Of a stretch of 24,000 nucleotides of DNA, positions 1-5,382 are shown piece after piece. Source of the stretch: a virus. Every line of letters starts with the position of its first letter. The stretch's first letter is position 1. Below the pieces are notes generated by a model that was given only the letters and a program-made list of their open reading frames with translations, made no database searches and had not been told where the DNA came from. Made by a program: the position numbers and the translations under genes. The DNA lies in the IMG/VR virus record IMGVR_UViG_3300032288_003984, positions 1 to 24,000 of that record, one strand, 5' to 3'.

Positions 1-1
1 A

Positions 2-157
2 CTATCTGCACAGACTTATATAGATGAGATAGCACGATACTCAACTATTACTGACGGCACAGAAGAACAACTATTGCGTTTGTCAGAGCATTGTACTAAG
101 ATGAGTAAAACAATAAATGTAATACTAAAATACGAAAAGGAGAAAGCAAGTGTATAA
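2..157 (+). CDS. Unknown small protein, 5' end cut by window edge
   Basis: An open frame runs from the window edge to a TAA at 155-157, giving 51 residues of the C-terminus of a protein whose start lies outside. It is acidic then basic, and its middle part (LLRLSEHCTKMSK) looks helical. I recognise no family. It overlaps the next gene's GTG start by 8 bases, the same coupling used throughout the rightward genes here, which supports it as real coding sequence. Confidence 0.6.
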   Translation, partial: LSAQTYIDEIARYSTITDGTEEQLLRLSEHCTKMSKTINVILKYEKEKASV

Positions 158-314
158 CGGAGACCCAAGATTTTTAATGGCAGAAACTTATACAATACTA
201 AAAGGTGATTTAGGATTGTTAGCAGAATTTGACAAAGCAATAAATAAAGTTAATTCACCAGATGAAGCAATTGAATTGTGTTTAGAATATCAGAAAATGG
301 TAACTAATGTCTAA
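150..314 (+). CDS. Small unknown protein (54 aa, GTG start)
   Basis: A GTG at 150 is preceded by a strong AAAGGAG ribosome site at 137-143, and the frame stays open to a TAA at 312-314. The protein is 54 residues, mostly helical in character (KGDLGLLAEFDKAINKV), with no membrane segment and no recognised family. It overlaps the upstream gene by 8 bases and the downstream ATG at 307 by 8, so all three are probably translationally coupled. A later in-frame ATG at 177 has no better ribosome site. Function unknown. Confidence 0.65.
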   Translation: MYNGDPRFLMAETYTILKGDLGLLAEFDKAINKVNSPDEAIELCLEYQKMVTNV

Positions 315-570
315 GCCAATTCATAAAATGGTTGATGAAGTATTTGATAAAGAATTAAACAATGATTTAATAGATGAGATTGTTGAGGAAAGAAACTTTA
401 TTGTCAATACCCTCAAAACTTGGATTGAAACAAATGAAATCTGGGAGCAAATGGTAGATGACAAAGAACAAAGAAAAATGTTCTTAATGCAAATGCAAAT
501 GTTATTCTTAACAGAATTAGAGAATAGCACTTTAATTGAATTAGCAACTACTAAACACGGAGAAGAGTAA
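307..570 (+). CDS. Small acidic helical protein, unknown function
   Basis: This 87-residue acidic protein is rich in Glu, Asp, Met and Asn and is predicted by eye to be largely alpha-helical, including a Met/Gln-rich stretch (FLMQMQMLFLTELEN) near residues 60-75. I see no catalytic motif, metal ligands or signal peptide. The ATG lies inside the end of the preceding gene (8-base overlap), and the stop is immediately followed by the ATG of the next tiny gene at 571. Early phage genes of this kind often target host proteins, but nothing in the sequence shows a function. Confidence 0.7.
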   Translation: MSKPIHKMVDEVFDKELNNDLIDEIVEERNFIVNTLKTWIETNEIWEQMVDDKEQRKMFLMQMQMLFLTELENSTLIELATTKHGEE

Positions 571-648
571 ATGGATCCTATAATCATTATTGGTTTTATC
601 TTTCTTGGAGTTGTTTGGTATTTAATTTATAAAGAAAAATTGCTGTAA
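571..648 (+). CDS. Tiny single-span membrane peptide (25 aa)
   Basis: The ATG at 571 directly follows the previous stop codon and has a GGAGAAG ribosome site at 559-565. The 25-residue product begins MDP, has a hydrophobic stretch of about 17 residues (IIIIGFIFLGVVWYLIY), and ends in KEKLL, as expected for a one-pass peptide with a cytosolic basic tail. It is the last gene of the first small unit and ends at the A-tract palindrome at 647. Its shortness is the main doubt. Confidence 0.6.
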   Translation: MDPIIIIGFIFLGVVWYLIYKEKLL

Positions 649-658
649 AAAAATATTT
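647..658. repeat. A-tract/T-tract boundary repeat, copy 1
   Basis: AAAAAAATATTT lies directly after the first gene unit and 51 bases before the next -35 box. It is one of six such palindromic tracts placed at gene-unit boundaries in the first 7.5 kb. It is followed by CCGATTTGT at 663-671, which is also found after copy 3. Confidence 0.55.
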
Positions 659-682
659 CTGCCCGATTTGTTCCATTTGTCG

Positions 683-698
683 TGTGACCAACATCACA
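683..698. promoter_or_regulatory. Perfect Crp/GlxR-type operator palindrome
   Basis: The sequence shows TGTGA, six bases (CCAACA), then TCACA, an exact match to the binding-site consensus of Crp-family regulators, including actinobacterial Crp/GlxR. Its centre is about 20 bases upstream of the -35 box at 710, i.e. near -55. A nearly identical element lies at 3552-3567, also upstream of a promoter. Binding by a host regulator is inferred. Confidence 0.6.
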
Positions 699-709
699 TG
701 CTTACGAGG

Positions 710-738
710 TTGCAAATGTCAGGGGGATATGGTAAGTT
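710..738 (+). promoter_or_regulatory. Sigma70-like promoter with extended -10
   Basis: TTGCAA at 710-715 is followed after 17 bases by TAAGTT at 733-738, with TG one base before the -10 box (TGG). Predicted transcription start is near 745, leaving a leader of about 24 bases with an AGAAAGGAAG ribosome site before the GTG at 769. The same architecture recurs at 1279, 2417 and 3580. Confidence 0.6.
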
Positions 739-768
739 ATTATTAACTACAACAGAAAGGAAGCGATT

Positions 769-918
769 GTGCCAACACTAGAAATAGGACAATCATTAAC
801 AACTAAAAAGAGCAAAGTAACAGGCATTGTTCAAGAAGTTGTTAAAAATGCAAATGGCTCTTTGCGTGTTAGACTTGACTTGCCAAATGGCAAGACACGC
901 TGGACAACAGTTAAGTAA
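769..918 (+). CDS. Small basic unknown protein (49 aa, GTG start)
   Basis: A GTG at 769 has the ribosome site AGAAAGGAAG at 754-763, and the frame ends at TAA 916-918. The 49-residue product is basic, with alternating hydrophobic and polar residues (VTGIVQEVVKN, SLRVRLDLPNGKTRW) that read as a small beta-sheet domain. That would suit nucleic-acid or protein binding, but I cannot assign a family. It sits alone between a Crp-like operator/promoter and the next promoter at 927, so it is probably its own transcription unit. Confidence 0.65.
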   Translation: MPTLEIGQSLTTKKSKVTGIVQEVVKNANGSLRVRLDLPNGKTRWTTVK

Positions 919-926
919 TTAGTTAC

Positions 927-954
927 TTGACAACTGCTGGGCTATCAGTATAAA
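927..954 (+). promoter_or_regulatory. Sigma70-like promoter
   Basis: TTGACA at 927-932 and TATAAA at 949-954 are separated by 16 bases, with predicted start near 961. It lies 8 bases after the preceding stop codon and drives the gene at 987. Confidence 0.6.
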
Positions 955-965
955 CTAGCCCAACG

Positions 966-989
966 CCCTACTAACAAAGGAAAAAAATG
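966..989 (+). repeat. Start-associated repeat, copy 1
   Basis: CCCTACTAAC followed by AAAGGA and an A-rich spacer ends exactly at the ATG of the gene at 987. Near-identical leaders occur at 3623-3647 and 4181-4205. It includes the ribosome site. Confidence 0.6.
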
Positions 990-1184
990 GCAAAAGCAGA
1001 TAGAGTAATTAGTGACTTACAATCTAAGTTGATGACCTCTGGTTATTTTAATTCAGAACAAGCACTAATTGAAGTTGCAAAACAAGCACTAGCAAAACTT
1101 TCACCAAACAAGGTGCAAGAATTGTTTAATGTTGATGTTCCATACGAAATTGCAATTCGTGATTTTGTAACTGCAACTAACTAA
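987..1184 (+). CDS. Small helical unknown protein (65 aa)
   Basis: A 65-residue protein starting MAKADRVISDLQ, preceded by an AAAGG ribosome site inside the start-associated repeat. It appears mostly helical, with a pattern of helix, short loop, helix (EQALIEVAKQALAKLSP, then VQELFNV), which would fit a small regulatory or protein-interaction module. I recognise no family and no helix-turn-helix I would defend. It has its own promoter at 927 and a clear intrinsic terminator at 1188-1239, so it is a monocistronic unit. Confidence 0.7.
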   Translation: MAKADRVISDLQSKLMTSGYFNSEQALIEVAKQALAKLSPNKVQELFNVDVPYEIAIRDFVTATN

Positions 1185-1187
1185 AAA

Positions 1188-1239
1188 CTCCCCTCACTAA
1201 GGTTTAATTCATTTTCCCTTAGTGGGGGCTTTTTATTTT
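1188..1239 (+). terminator. Rho-independent terminator
   Basis: A strong stem is formed by CCCCTCACTAAGG at 1190-1202 and CCTTAGTGGGGG at 1217-1228, followed by a T-rich tract from 1230. It ends the unit of the gene at 987. Confidence 0.85.
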
Positions 1240-1246
1240 GCGATCG

Positions 1247-1261
1247 AAAAAAATATTTTTT
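1247..1261. repeat. A-tract/T-tract boundary repeat, copy 2
   Basis: AAAAAAATATTTTTT sits between the terminator at 1188-1239 and the promoter at 1279. It is preceded by CGATCG, and copies 3 to 5 also have a GATC within a few bases upstream. Confidence 0.55.
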
Positions 1262-1278
1262 CCCCAGGTTATCAACAA

Positions 1279-1307
1279 TTGATTTTGTCAGTCATTTATG
1301 ATAAGGT
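1279..1307 (+). promoter_or_regulatory. Extended -10 promoter, probable leaderless start
   Basis: TTGATT at 1279-1284, 17 bases, then TAAGGT at 1302-1307 with TG at -15/-14 (TGA before the box). The ATG at 1314 begins six bases after the -10 box, where transcription should start, so the mRNA is probably leaderless. The AAGGTG that looks like a ribosome site would then be part of the promoter. Confidence 0.6.
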
Positions 1308-1313
1308 GTTTTT

Positions 1314-1469
1314 ATGAGTGGCACATGGAAAGATAAAAAAGTATCACACGTTCAAGGTTTAAGGCGTAGTGGTGCGTCTGGCCTGCACAAAAATAAAGTT
1401 AAGGATAGACAGCGTAGACTATCGCATGATAGGATATGGAAAGAATACATAAAGGATGAAAATGAATAA
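1314..1469 (+). CDS. Small very basic unknown protein (51 aa)
   Basis: The 51-residue product is strongly basic (K, R and H throughout, for example GLRRSGASGLHKNKVKDRQR), suggesting nucleic-acid binding, but no fold is recognisable. Its ATG lies six bases from a -10 box, so it is probably translated from a leaderless transcript. If instead transcription starts further upstream, AAGGTG at 1303-1308 would serve as the ribosome site. It overlaps the next gene by 8 bases, so the two are likely coupled. Confidence 0.6.
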   Translation: MSGTWKDKKVSHVQGLRRSGASGLHKNKVKDRQRRLSHDRIWKEYIKDENE

Positions 1470-2184
1470 GTTAAAACGCTCACACGATAGAAAAGTTACT
1501 AACCTAGTTAATAATGCAGGCAATGGTAGTTTAATTCAAAACACATTCGGACTACCTGCAGGAAAAAATTACTCATGCCCTGGTGCTACATCCGTATGCG
1601 AGAAAGTATGCTATGCAGGAAAACTAGAAAAACTATACAAGGCTGTCAAGGCTAATCTATTGCATAATTGGGATTTATTAAAAGATAATAATTACACTGG
1701 AATGTATCTATTATTAGATGATATGATAAAAGATTTTATTAAAGATTGTGATAAAAGAAACGCTGAAAAATTATTCCGTATTCACTGGGACGGAGATTTC
1801 TTTAATGATGAATACACTAAGGCCTGGTATTCTGTCATCCAAGATAATCCTGGTGTAAAATTTTGGGTATACACAAGAGTTATGTCTGCTGCTCTTATTC
1901 TTAAAGACTTACCTAATCTATCCTTATACTATTCTACAGACAGTGATAATACAGACAATGCTAAAGTGTTATCTGTTGACCATGGAATAAAGTTAGCATA
2001 TCTTGCAGATACATTCGCAATGGGTAAGGAACAATTATTATCTCTAGTTAATGCCAAGGGTGTTCCATGTCCTGAAAATAATAAGAAAATTCCTCTTATT
2101 GACAAGGGTGGCTCTGCATGTGTAAAATGTAGTCAATGTGTGGTTGGTCGTAATAACATTCTATTTAGTGCTACTAAGAAATGA
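1462..2184 (+). CDS. Gp88-like phage protein
   Basis: This 240-residue protein resembles the Gp88 family found in mycobacteriophages and other phages, whose function is unknown. Visible hallmarks are an N-terminal Cys cluster (C39, C46, C50 within CPGATSVCEKVCYAG), a central HWDGDFFNDEY motif, and a C-terminal cluster with GVPCP and CVKCSQC. The grouped cysteines suggest a bound metal or iron-sulfur centre; this is inference. I chose the ATG at 1462 because AAAGG at 1451-1455 is correctly spaced for it but abuts the in-frame ATG at 1456. It overlaps the small basic gene upstream by 8 bases and shares its promoter at 1279. Confidence 0.8.
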   Translation: MNKLKRSHDRKVTNLVNNAGNGSLIQNTFGLPAGKNYSCPGATSVCEKVCYAGKLEKLYKAVKANLLHNWDLLKDNNYTGMYLLLDDMIKDFIKDCDKRNAEKLFRIHWDGDFFNDEYTKAWYSVIQDNPGVKFWVYTRVMSAALILKDLPNLSLYYSTDSDNTDNAKVLSVDHGIKLAYLADTFAMGKEQLLSLVNAKGVPCPENNKKIPLIDKGGSACVKCSQCVVGRNNILFSATKK

Positions 2185-2190
2185 GATAAA

Positions 2191-2334
2191 TTGGCTATCA
2201 CTAGTCTTATCTTAATTCTTTTATTCTTATCTATTCCAATAATTGGATTTATTGTTGGTATTTTAGAAGGATTGTCTTTCAAGAATGATTGGCAAGATGA
2301 ACATTCTGATGCTTCAATAATAAATAGACATTAG
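2191..2334 (+). CDS. Small single-span membrane protein (47 aa, TTG start)
   Basis: Six bases after the Gp88-like stop codon, a TTG at 2191 opens a 47-residue frame. The N-terminus is an almost uninterrupted hydrophobic span (LILILLLFLSIPIIGFIVGI) followed by an acidic, polar tail (NDWQDEHSDASIINRH). It would be a single-pass inner-membrane protein. The ribosome site is weak (AAGAAATGAG), so it probably relies on translational coupling to the upstream gene. No family recognised; the hydrophobic pattern, rather than the start, is the main support. Confidence 0.55.
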   Translation: MAITSLILILLFLSIPIIGFIVGILEGLSFKNDWQDEHSDASIINRH

Positions 2335-2355
2335 ATACCCCGCCGTCCTGGATCT

Positions 2356-2366
2356 AAAAAATATTT
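2356..2366. repeat. A-tract/T-tract boundary repeat, copy 3
   Basis: AAAAAATATTT follows CCTGGATC and precedes CCGATTTGT at 2373-2381, the same trailing word as copy 1. Within this trailing part TCCGA and TCGGA flank TTTG, giving a small hairpin at 2372-2385. Confidence 0.5.
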
Positions 2367-2416
2367 CCGATGTCCGATTTGTCGGATTAACTCTTGACAA
2401 AGTTTAAGAACGACTC

Positions 2417-2445
2417 TTGCTTTTACCAGTAATTTACGATAAGAT
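2417..2445 (+). promoter_or_regulatory. Sigma70-like promoter of the DUF932 gene
   Basis: TTGCTT at 2417-2422, 17 bases, then TAAGAT at 2440-2445. It aligns over nearly its whole length with the promoter at 1279, including CAGT in the spacer; TG at -15/-14 is replaced by CG. Predicted start is near 2452, followed by an ACGAAAGGA ribosome site before the ATG at 2478. Confidence 0.55.
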
Positions 2446-2477
2446 AAAAAGACATCTACAACGAAAGGAAATAATCT

Positions 2478-3476
2478 ATGGTACACGCCTTAGAAACAAA
2501 AGACAATGAAGTAGCATTTGCACTTAGAGGTGCACCTGCTTGGCATGGTCTTGCAAATGTGTTATTCGATAAAGACGAACACATTAACACTCAAACAATG
2601 TTAGATAGTGCAAAATTATCTAATTGGAATATTGAGTTAGAAGAAATACAAATGCCATATCGTAGTCATAAATCAAACTACTATGTGACACGAACAAACC
2701 CATTTGATAATGAGAAAGACATCTTAGGTGTTGTTGGTCAAAGATACAAAGTTGTGCAAAACGAACAACTTTTTGAATTTGGCGATAATTTACTTGACGG
2801 TGGTGCTAGTTGGGAAAGTGCTGGTTCAATTAAAAATGGAACAGTTGTTTTTGGTTCACTTACAATTCCAAAAGAATTTATCCTAGACCCTAACGGTGCT
2901 AACGATAAAACTGTTACATACTTAGTTGTTCATACATCACATGACGGCTCAGTTTCAGTTCAGGCTGGAATTACACCTGTTAGAGTTGTGTGTCAAAATA
3001 CACTTAACTTGGCGTTGCGTAGTTCAAAGCAAAGTTTCAAATTGCGTCACACTCAAAGCATAGACGGCAGAATTGCCCTTGCTCGTGAAGCACTTGGACT
3101 TACTTTCAAATACATGGACGACTTCGAAGCAGAAGCCAAAGCATTATTTGAAACAAAATTGAACGATAAACAATTTAACGATTTACTAGTTACTGTTTAT
3201 CCTAAGCCAGATAAAGACTCAAAGGGTTCAATTAAAAAATGGGAAAGCAAAATAGACCTAGTAAATGACCTCTATTTCAAATCTCCTACTAACGAAAACA
3301 TCAAAGGTAGTGCATGGGGTGCATTTAATGCATTTACAGAACGCCTAGATTATTTCAAACAAGAACGCAAGAACGGTTCAGAAAATCGTTTAGCGTCTGC
3401 TTCTGGTTTTGACGCTATGTCAAACGCAGAAAAAAACAGATTGTTTAGAGTCGTTAAAGAATTTGCTAACGCTTAA
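2478..3476 (+). CDS. DUF932 phage/plasmid-like protein
   Basis: The 332-residue protein matches the DUF932 family (phage/plasmid-like protein TIGR03299) in length and motifs: an N-terminal GAPAWHGL at 18-25, GQRYKVVQNEQLF at 87-99, GGASWESAG at 108-116, and the signature RVVCQNTL at 169-176. The biochemical role of the family is not established; members are common on phages and conjugative plasmids and are often assumed to act in DNA metabolism or host takeover. No signal peptide or membrane segment. It has its own promoter (2417), a good AAAGGA ribosome site, and a hairpin after the stop, so it is a monocistronic, probably well-expressed unit. Confidence 0.9.
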   Translation: MVHALETKDNEVAFALRGAPAWHGLANVLFDKDEHINTQTMLDSAKLSNWNIELEEIQMPYRSHKSNYYVTRTNPFDNEKDILGVVGQRYKVVQNEQLFEFGDNLLDGGASWESAGSIKNGTVVFGSLTIPKEFILDPNGANDKTVTYLVVHTSHDGSVSVQAGITPVRVVCQNTLNLALRSSKQSFKLRHTQSIDGRIALAREALGLTFKYMDDFEAEAKALFETKLNDKQFNDLLVTVYPKPDKDSKGSIKKWESKIDLVNDLYFKSPTNENIKGSAWGAFNAFTERLDYFKQERKNGSENRLASASGFDAMSNAEKNRLFRVVKEFANA

Positions 3477-3490
3477 ATAATCAATTTAAT

Positions 3491-3516
3491 TTGCCCCTGC
3501 TTAATTGTGGGGGCAA
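3491..3516 (+). terminator. Probable terminator after the DUF932 gene
   Basis: TTGCCCC (3491-3497) pairs with GGGGCAA (3510-3516), with further A/T pairing on both flanks. The downstream tract is only moderately T-rich (TTAAAATT), so termination may depend on the palindromic A/T tract that follows. Confidence 0.6.
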
Positions 3517-3535
3517 TTAAAATTCCAGGATCGCT

Positions 3536-3552
3536 AAAAAAATATATTTTTT
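3536..3552. repeat. A-tract/T-tract boundary repeat, copy 4
   Basis: AAAAAAATATATTTTTT follows CCAGGATCGCT and abuts the Crp-like operator at 3552. It lies between the DUF932 terminator and the next promoter. Confidence 0.55.
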
Positions 3553-3567
3553 GTGACCAATATCACA
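3552..3567. promoter_or_regulatory. Perfect Crp/GlxR-type operator palindrome
   Basis: TGTGA, six bases (CCAATA), then TCACA. It is nearly identical to the site at 683-698, differing only in the spacer, and its centre is again about 20 bases upstream of the -35 box. The conserved promoter-relative position argues for function rather than chance. Confidence 0.6.
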
Positions 3568-3579
3568 TGGCAGAAATGC

Positions 3580-3608
3580 TTGATTATGTCACCTCATTAT
3601 GCTAGTGT
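3580..3608 (+). promoter_or_regulatory. Extended -10 promoter
   Basis: TTGATT at 3580-3585, 17 bases, then TAGTGT at 3603-3608 with TGC directly before it. The weak -10 combined with an upstream Crp-like palindrome would suit an activator-dependent promoter. It drives the gene at 3645. Confidence 0.5.
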
Positions 3609-3622
3609 TATTAAGTAATAAA

Positions 3623-3647
3623 CCCTACTAACTAAGGAAATAAAATG
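3623..3647 (+). repeat. Start-associated repeat, copy 2
   Basis: CCCTACTAAC, then TAAGGA and an A-rich spacer ending on the ATG at 3645. The first 10 bases are identical to copy 1. Confidence 0.6.
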
Positions 3648-4100
3648 GCAAAAGCAATAAACATCAAGATAGCAAGAACTAAGGTTATCAAGGCATTAGA
3701 AGTAAAGTTAGAAGAAATGTCTAATCAAAAGATGAACTATGAGTTACTACAAAGCAAGTATGAAACAGACCACAAAGAGTGGAAAGATAAAGTTGTCCAA
3801 ATTGCTTATGCTAATTTTGACATAACAAGTGCTAACAAAAAATCTGTATCTGTTAGAAATGCTTGGGCTAATGACGACAATATCAGAGTTGATATTGAAG
3901 TAGAGGTTGCAAAAGATAAACTACCAGAAGAACCAACATCACCAAAAGACCCTTTCTCATCACAAGGTTATGGTAGAACTTACATTGGTGGCTATGAAGA
4001 TAGAGTTGCAGAAATACAAAATGCAATTCGTATGCTAAGTATGTCAGATGAGGAAGTAGTTTCAACCTCTACATACCAATCTGTAAGTCGCTACTTATAG
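3645..4100 (+). CDS. Unknown protein with N-terminal coiled coil
   Basis: A 151-residue protein. The first 55 residues are highly charged and helical (KVIKALEVKLEEM, then YELLQSKYETDHKEWKDKV), consistent with a coiled coil. The middle contains beta-like DDNIRVDIEVEVAKD, and the rest is a Pro/Ser/Gly-rich linker and a short helical tail. I recognise no family. It has its own Crp-like operator, promoter and start-associated repeat, the same regulatory dress as the genes at 769 and 987, so it is probably co-regulated with them. Confidence 0.75.
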   Translation: MAKAINIKIARTKVIKALEVKLEEMSNQKMNYELLQSKYETDHKEWKDKVVQIAYANFDITSANKKSVSVRNAWANDDNIRVDIEVEVAKDKLPEEPTSPKDPFSSQGYGRTYIGGYEDRVAEIQNAIRMLSMSDEEVVSTSTYQSVSRYL

Positions 4101-4106
4101 AGTTAG

Positions 4107-4142
4107 AGTGTGACCTCTGCGAAATGAGTAGCATGTCACACT
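4107..4142. promoter_or_regulatory. Inverted repeat AGTGTGAC / GTCACACT before a promoter
   Basis: AGTGTGAC at 4107-4114 and GTCACACT at 4135-4142 are perfect inverted copies separated by 20 bases. The right arm runs into the -35 box at 4142. It may be the terminator stem of the gene at 3645 (though no T-run follows) or an operator; the TGTGA/TCACA words match Crp half-sites but at wrong spacing for one dimer. Confidence 0.45.
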
Positions 4143-4171
4143 TGACAACACCTGAGCATGTGTTCTAAACT
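4142..4171 (+). promoter_or_regulatory. Sigma70-like promoter
   Basis: TTGACA at 4142-4147 and TAAACT at 4166-4171, spaced 18 bases. Predicted start is near 4178, just ahead of the start-associated repeat at 4181. Confidence 0.55.
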
Positions 4172-4180
4172 GCTCACACA

Positions 4181-4205
4181 CCCTACTAGAAAAGGAAAAT
4201 AAATG
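4181..4205 (+). repeat. Start-associated repeat, copy 3
   Basis: CCCTACTA, then GAAAAGGA and an A-rich spacer ending on the ATG at 4203. It diverges from copies 1 and 2 only in the two or three bases before the ribosome site. Confidence 0.6.
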
Positions 4206-4640
4206 GGATTAGATATGTATCTATATGCAAGACAATTTGCTTTCAATGGTTTTAAAAATCAAGACCTTTATAATAAATTAGTTCAAGAGGCACCGTTTGC
4301 TCTTGATACTGCAACGCTGCAAGTACAGGTAGCCTACTGGAGAAAAGCAAATCAGATTCATAAATGGTTTGTTGACCACGTACAGGACGGTAACGATAAC
4401 TGCGAAGAGTATCGTGTAACACGAGACCAACTACAATTATTATTAGATAACTGTAAACTAGTTTTAATTAATAAAGAAGAGGCACCTAACTTATTACCAC
4501 CTCAAGAGGGATTCTTCTTTGGTTCATATGAGTATGATGAATTCTATTGGCAAGATATTCAAGATACTATAGAACAAATAGAAAAGATTCTAAATGAATA
4601 CCCCGAAGAATGGGATTTTCAATATCAGTCTAGTTGGTAG
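4203..4640 (+). CDS. Conserved phage protein of the MGLDMYL type
   Basis: A 145-residue protein whose N-terminus MGLDMYLYARQ, followed by a region with YWRKANQIHKWF near 46-57 and an acidic, aromatic C-terminal part (GSYEYDEFYWQDIQDTIEQIEKIL), is characteristic of a family found in many phage and prophage genomes. No activity has been established for it as far as I know. It contains no obvious catalytic motif. It has its own promoter (4142) and ends before a strong terminator (4679-4727), so it is a single-gene unit. Confidence 0.8.
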   Translation: MGLDMYLYARQFAFNGFKNQDLYNKLVQEAPFALDTATLQVQVAYWRKANQIHKWFVDHVQDGNDNCEEYRVTRDQLQLLLDNCKLVLINKEEAPNLLPPQEGFFFGSYEYDEFYWQDIQDTIEQIEKILNEYPEEWDFQYQSSW

Positions 4641-4678
4641 GGGATGAACGCTGTAGGCCGCAATGCCTGCAGCGGGAT

Positions 4679-4727
4679 CCTGGCCCGCATTCGTAGGGTT
4701 TGCGGGATCCAGGAAAATATTTTTTTT
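4679..4727 (+). terminator. Terminator with trailing boundary repeat
   Basis: CCTGG plus CCCGC (4679-4688) pair with GCGGG and CCAGG (4702-4713), with a small AT bulge, followed by AAAATATTTTTTTT. A second local pairing, GCGGG with CCCGC at 4672-4688, could compete. It ends the unit of the gene at 4203. Confidence 0.7.
4714..4727. repeat. A-tract/T-tract boundary repeat, copy 5
   Basis: AAAATATTTTTTTT directly follows the terminator stem, so here it plainly serves as the T-run. This suggests that the other copies may be terminator tails too. Confidence 0.5.
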
Positions 4728-4760
4728 GTTTCTTTACATAATAAAATATCGAATTTTATC

Positions 4761-4786
4761 TATTACGATGACTTGACAGCGTGCCC
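4761..4786 (+). repeat. Bipartite element TATTACGA...TGCCCA, copy 1
   Basis: TATTACGA at 4761-4768 and TGCCCA at 4782-4787, with TTGACA (the -35 box at 4773) between them. The same two words at the same spacing recur five times between 7501 and 8392. Placement across a -35 box suggests an operator. Confidence 0.45.
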
Positions 4787-4801
4787 AGTGTTTAGTATAT
4801 T
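4773..4801 (+). promoter_or_regulatory. Strong sigma70 promoter of the small-gene run
   Basis: TTGACA at 4773-4778, exactly 17 bases, then TATATT at 4796-4801: a near-consensus promoter. Predicted start is near 4808. It is the only strong promoter seen before 7569, so it probably transcribes the whole run 4832-7353 and tRNA-Asp. Confidence 0.75.
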
Positions 4802-4831
4802 GGTTTACGATGGAACTATTAAGGGTGGTAT

Positions 4832-5089
4832 ATGAAAGATTATAGAAAAATTTATGAAAAAAATGGATTAGAAGTTTTTGTTAATCCAGATGATTACTGG
4901 GCTGATTACAAAGTTAGATTAAATAATCATCATGCTAAGACATTTTATGGTGAAACTGCTTGGATGGATGTAACTAGATTTGTACATGACCAAGCCATGG
5001 AATTCTGGGATTTTAACACAGATGGTATTCATAGACAATGGCAACAAGACATTATGTCAGAACTAGAAAGTAGGTTTGCTAATGACTGA
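4832..5089 (+). CDS. Unknown small aromatic-rich protein (85 aa)
   Basis: First gene of the long small-gene operon, with an AAGGGTGG ribosome site. The 85-residue protein is rich in Trp, Tyr, Phe and His (DDYWADYKVRLNNHH, AWMDVTRFVHDQAMEFWDF) and contains no recognisable motif; it looks like a compact alpha/beta fold. It overlaps the following Cys-rich gene by 8 bases. Function unknown. Confidence 0.7.
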   Translation: MKDYRKIYEKNGLEVFVNPDDYWADYKVRLNNHHAKTFYGETAWMDVTRFVHDQAMEFWDFNTDGIHRQWQQDIMSELESRFAND

Positions 5090-5246
5090 TCTTTGTTGGT
5101 ATGATACAAAACAAGGTGATAATTGTCAATGGGAATGTTCAGATATTCCAGGACAGTTCTATTGTAAAAATTGTGATGGATTAAGAATCTGGAATAGATT
5201 TGCTCAGGCTTATTCATTTTATGTTAGAGAGGGACATTATGCTTGA
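5082..5246 (+). CDS. Small Cys-rich (zinc-ribbon-like) protein, 54 aa
   Basis: The ATG at 5082 lies inside the end of the previous gene. The 54-residue product has cysteines at C5, C15, C19, C28 and C31; C15-x3-C19 and C28-x2-C31 (FYCKNCDG) form a plausible four-cysteine zinc knuckle. Five of the small genes in this window's rightward run are Cys-rich, as are several on the other strand. Zinc binding is inferred from spacing; no family recognised. It overlaps the next gene by 8 bases. Confidence 0.65.
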   Translation: MTDLCWYDTKQGDNCQWECSDIPGQFYCKNCDGLRIWNRFAQAYSFYVREGHYA

Positions 5247-5382
5247 TTTTGATCTTGAAGTACCCTTGGAAAAAATCCTTACGAAAATGCTTGACAATGT
5301 CGAAGGTCATGTGATTAACTGTAAGTGTGTTGATTGTAATAGTCTAGAAGTACTAGCCTATATGATTAAGGTGGAGGAATAA
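5239..5382 (+). CDS. Small unknown protein with CKCVDC motif (47 aa)
   Basis: I chose the ATG at 5239 because GAGAGGGA (5226-5233) is well placed for it; an upstream in-frame start at 5200 would overlap the preceding gene deeply. The 47-residue product begins with an acidic amphipathic part (MLDFDLEVPLEKIL) and has C29-K-C31-V-D-C34 in NCKCVDCN, a possible metal site. It ends overlapping the next ATG by one base (TAATG). Function unknown. Confidence 0.65.
   Translation: MLDFDLEVPLEKILTKMLDNVEGHVINCKCVDCNSLEVLAYMIKVEE

Noticed and set aside
2394-2422. TTGACA at 2394 as -35 of the DUF932 promoter
   Set aside because: No -10-like hexamer lies 16 to 18 bases downstream; the TTGCTT/TAAGAT pair at 2417 matches three sibling promoters.
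4644-4835. Rightward 63-codon frame beginning MNAVGRNACSG across the terminator
   Set aside because: It runs through a hairpin terminator, a boundary repeat and a strong promoter, and has no ribosome site; it is intergenic regulatory DNA.
5200-5382. Longer version of the 47-residue gene starting at 5200
   Set aside because: It would overlap the Cys-rich gene by 47 bases and lacks a ribosome site, while the ATG at 5239 has GAGAGGGA and the usual 8-base overlap.
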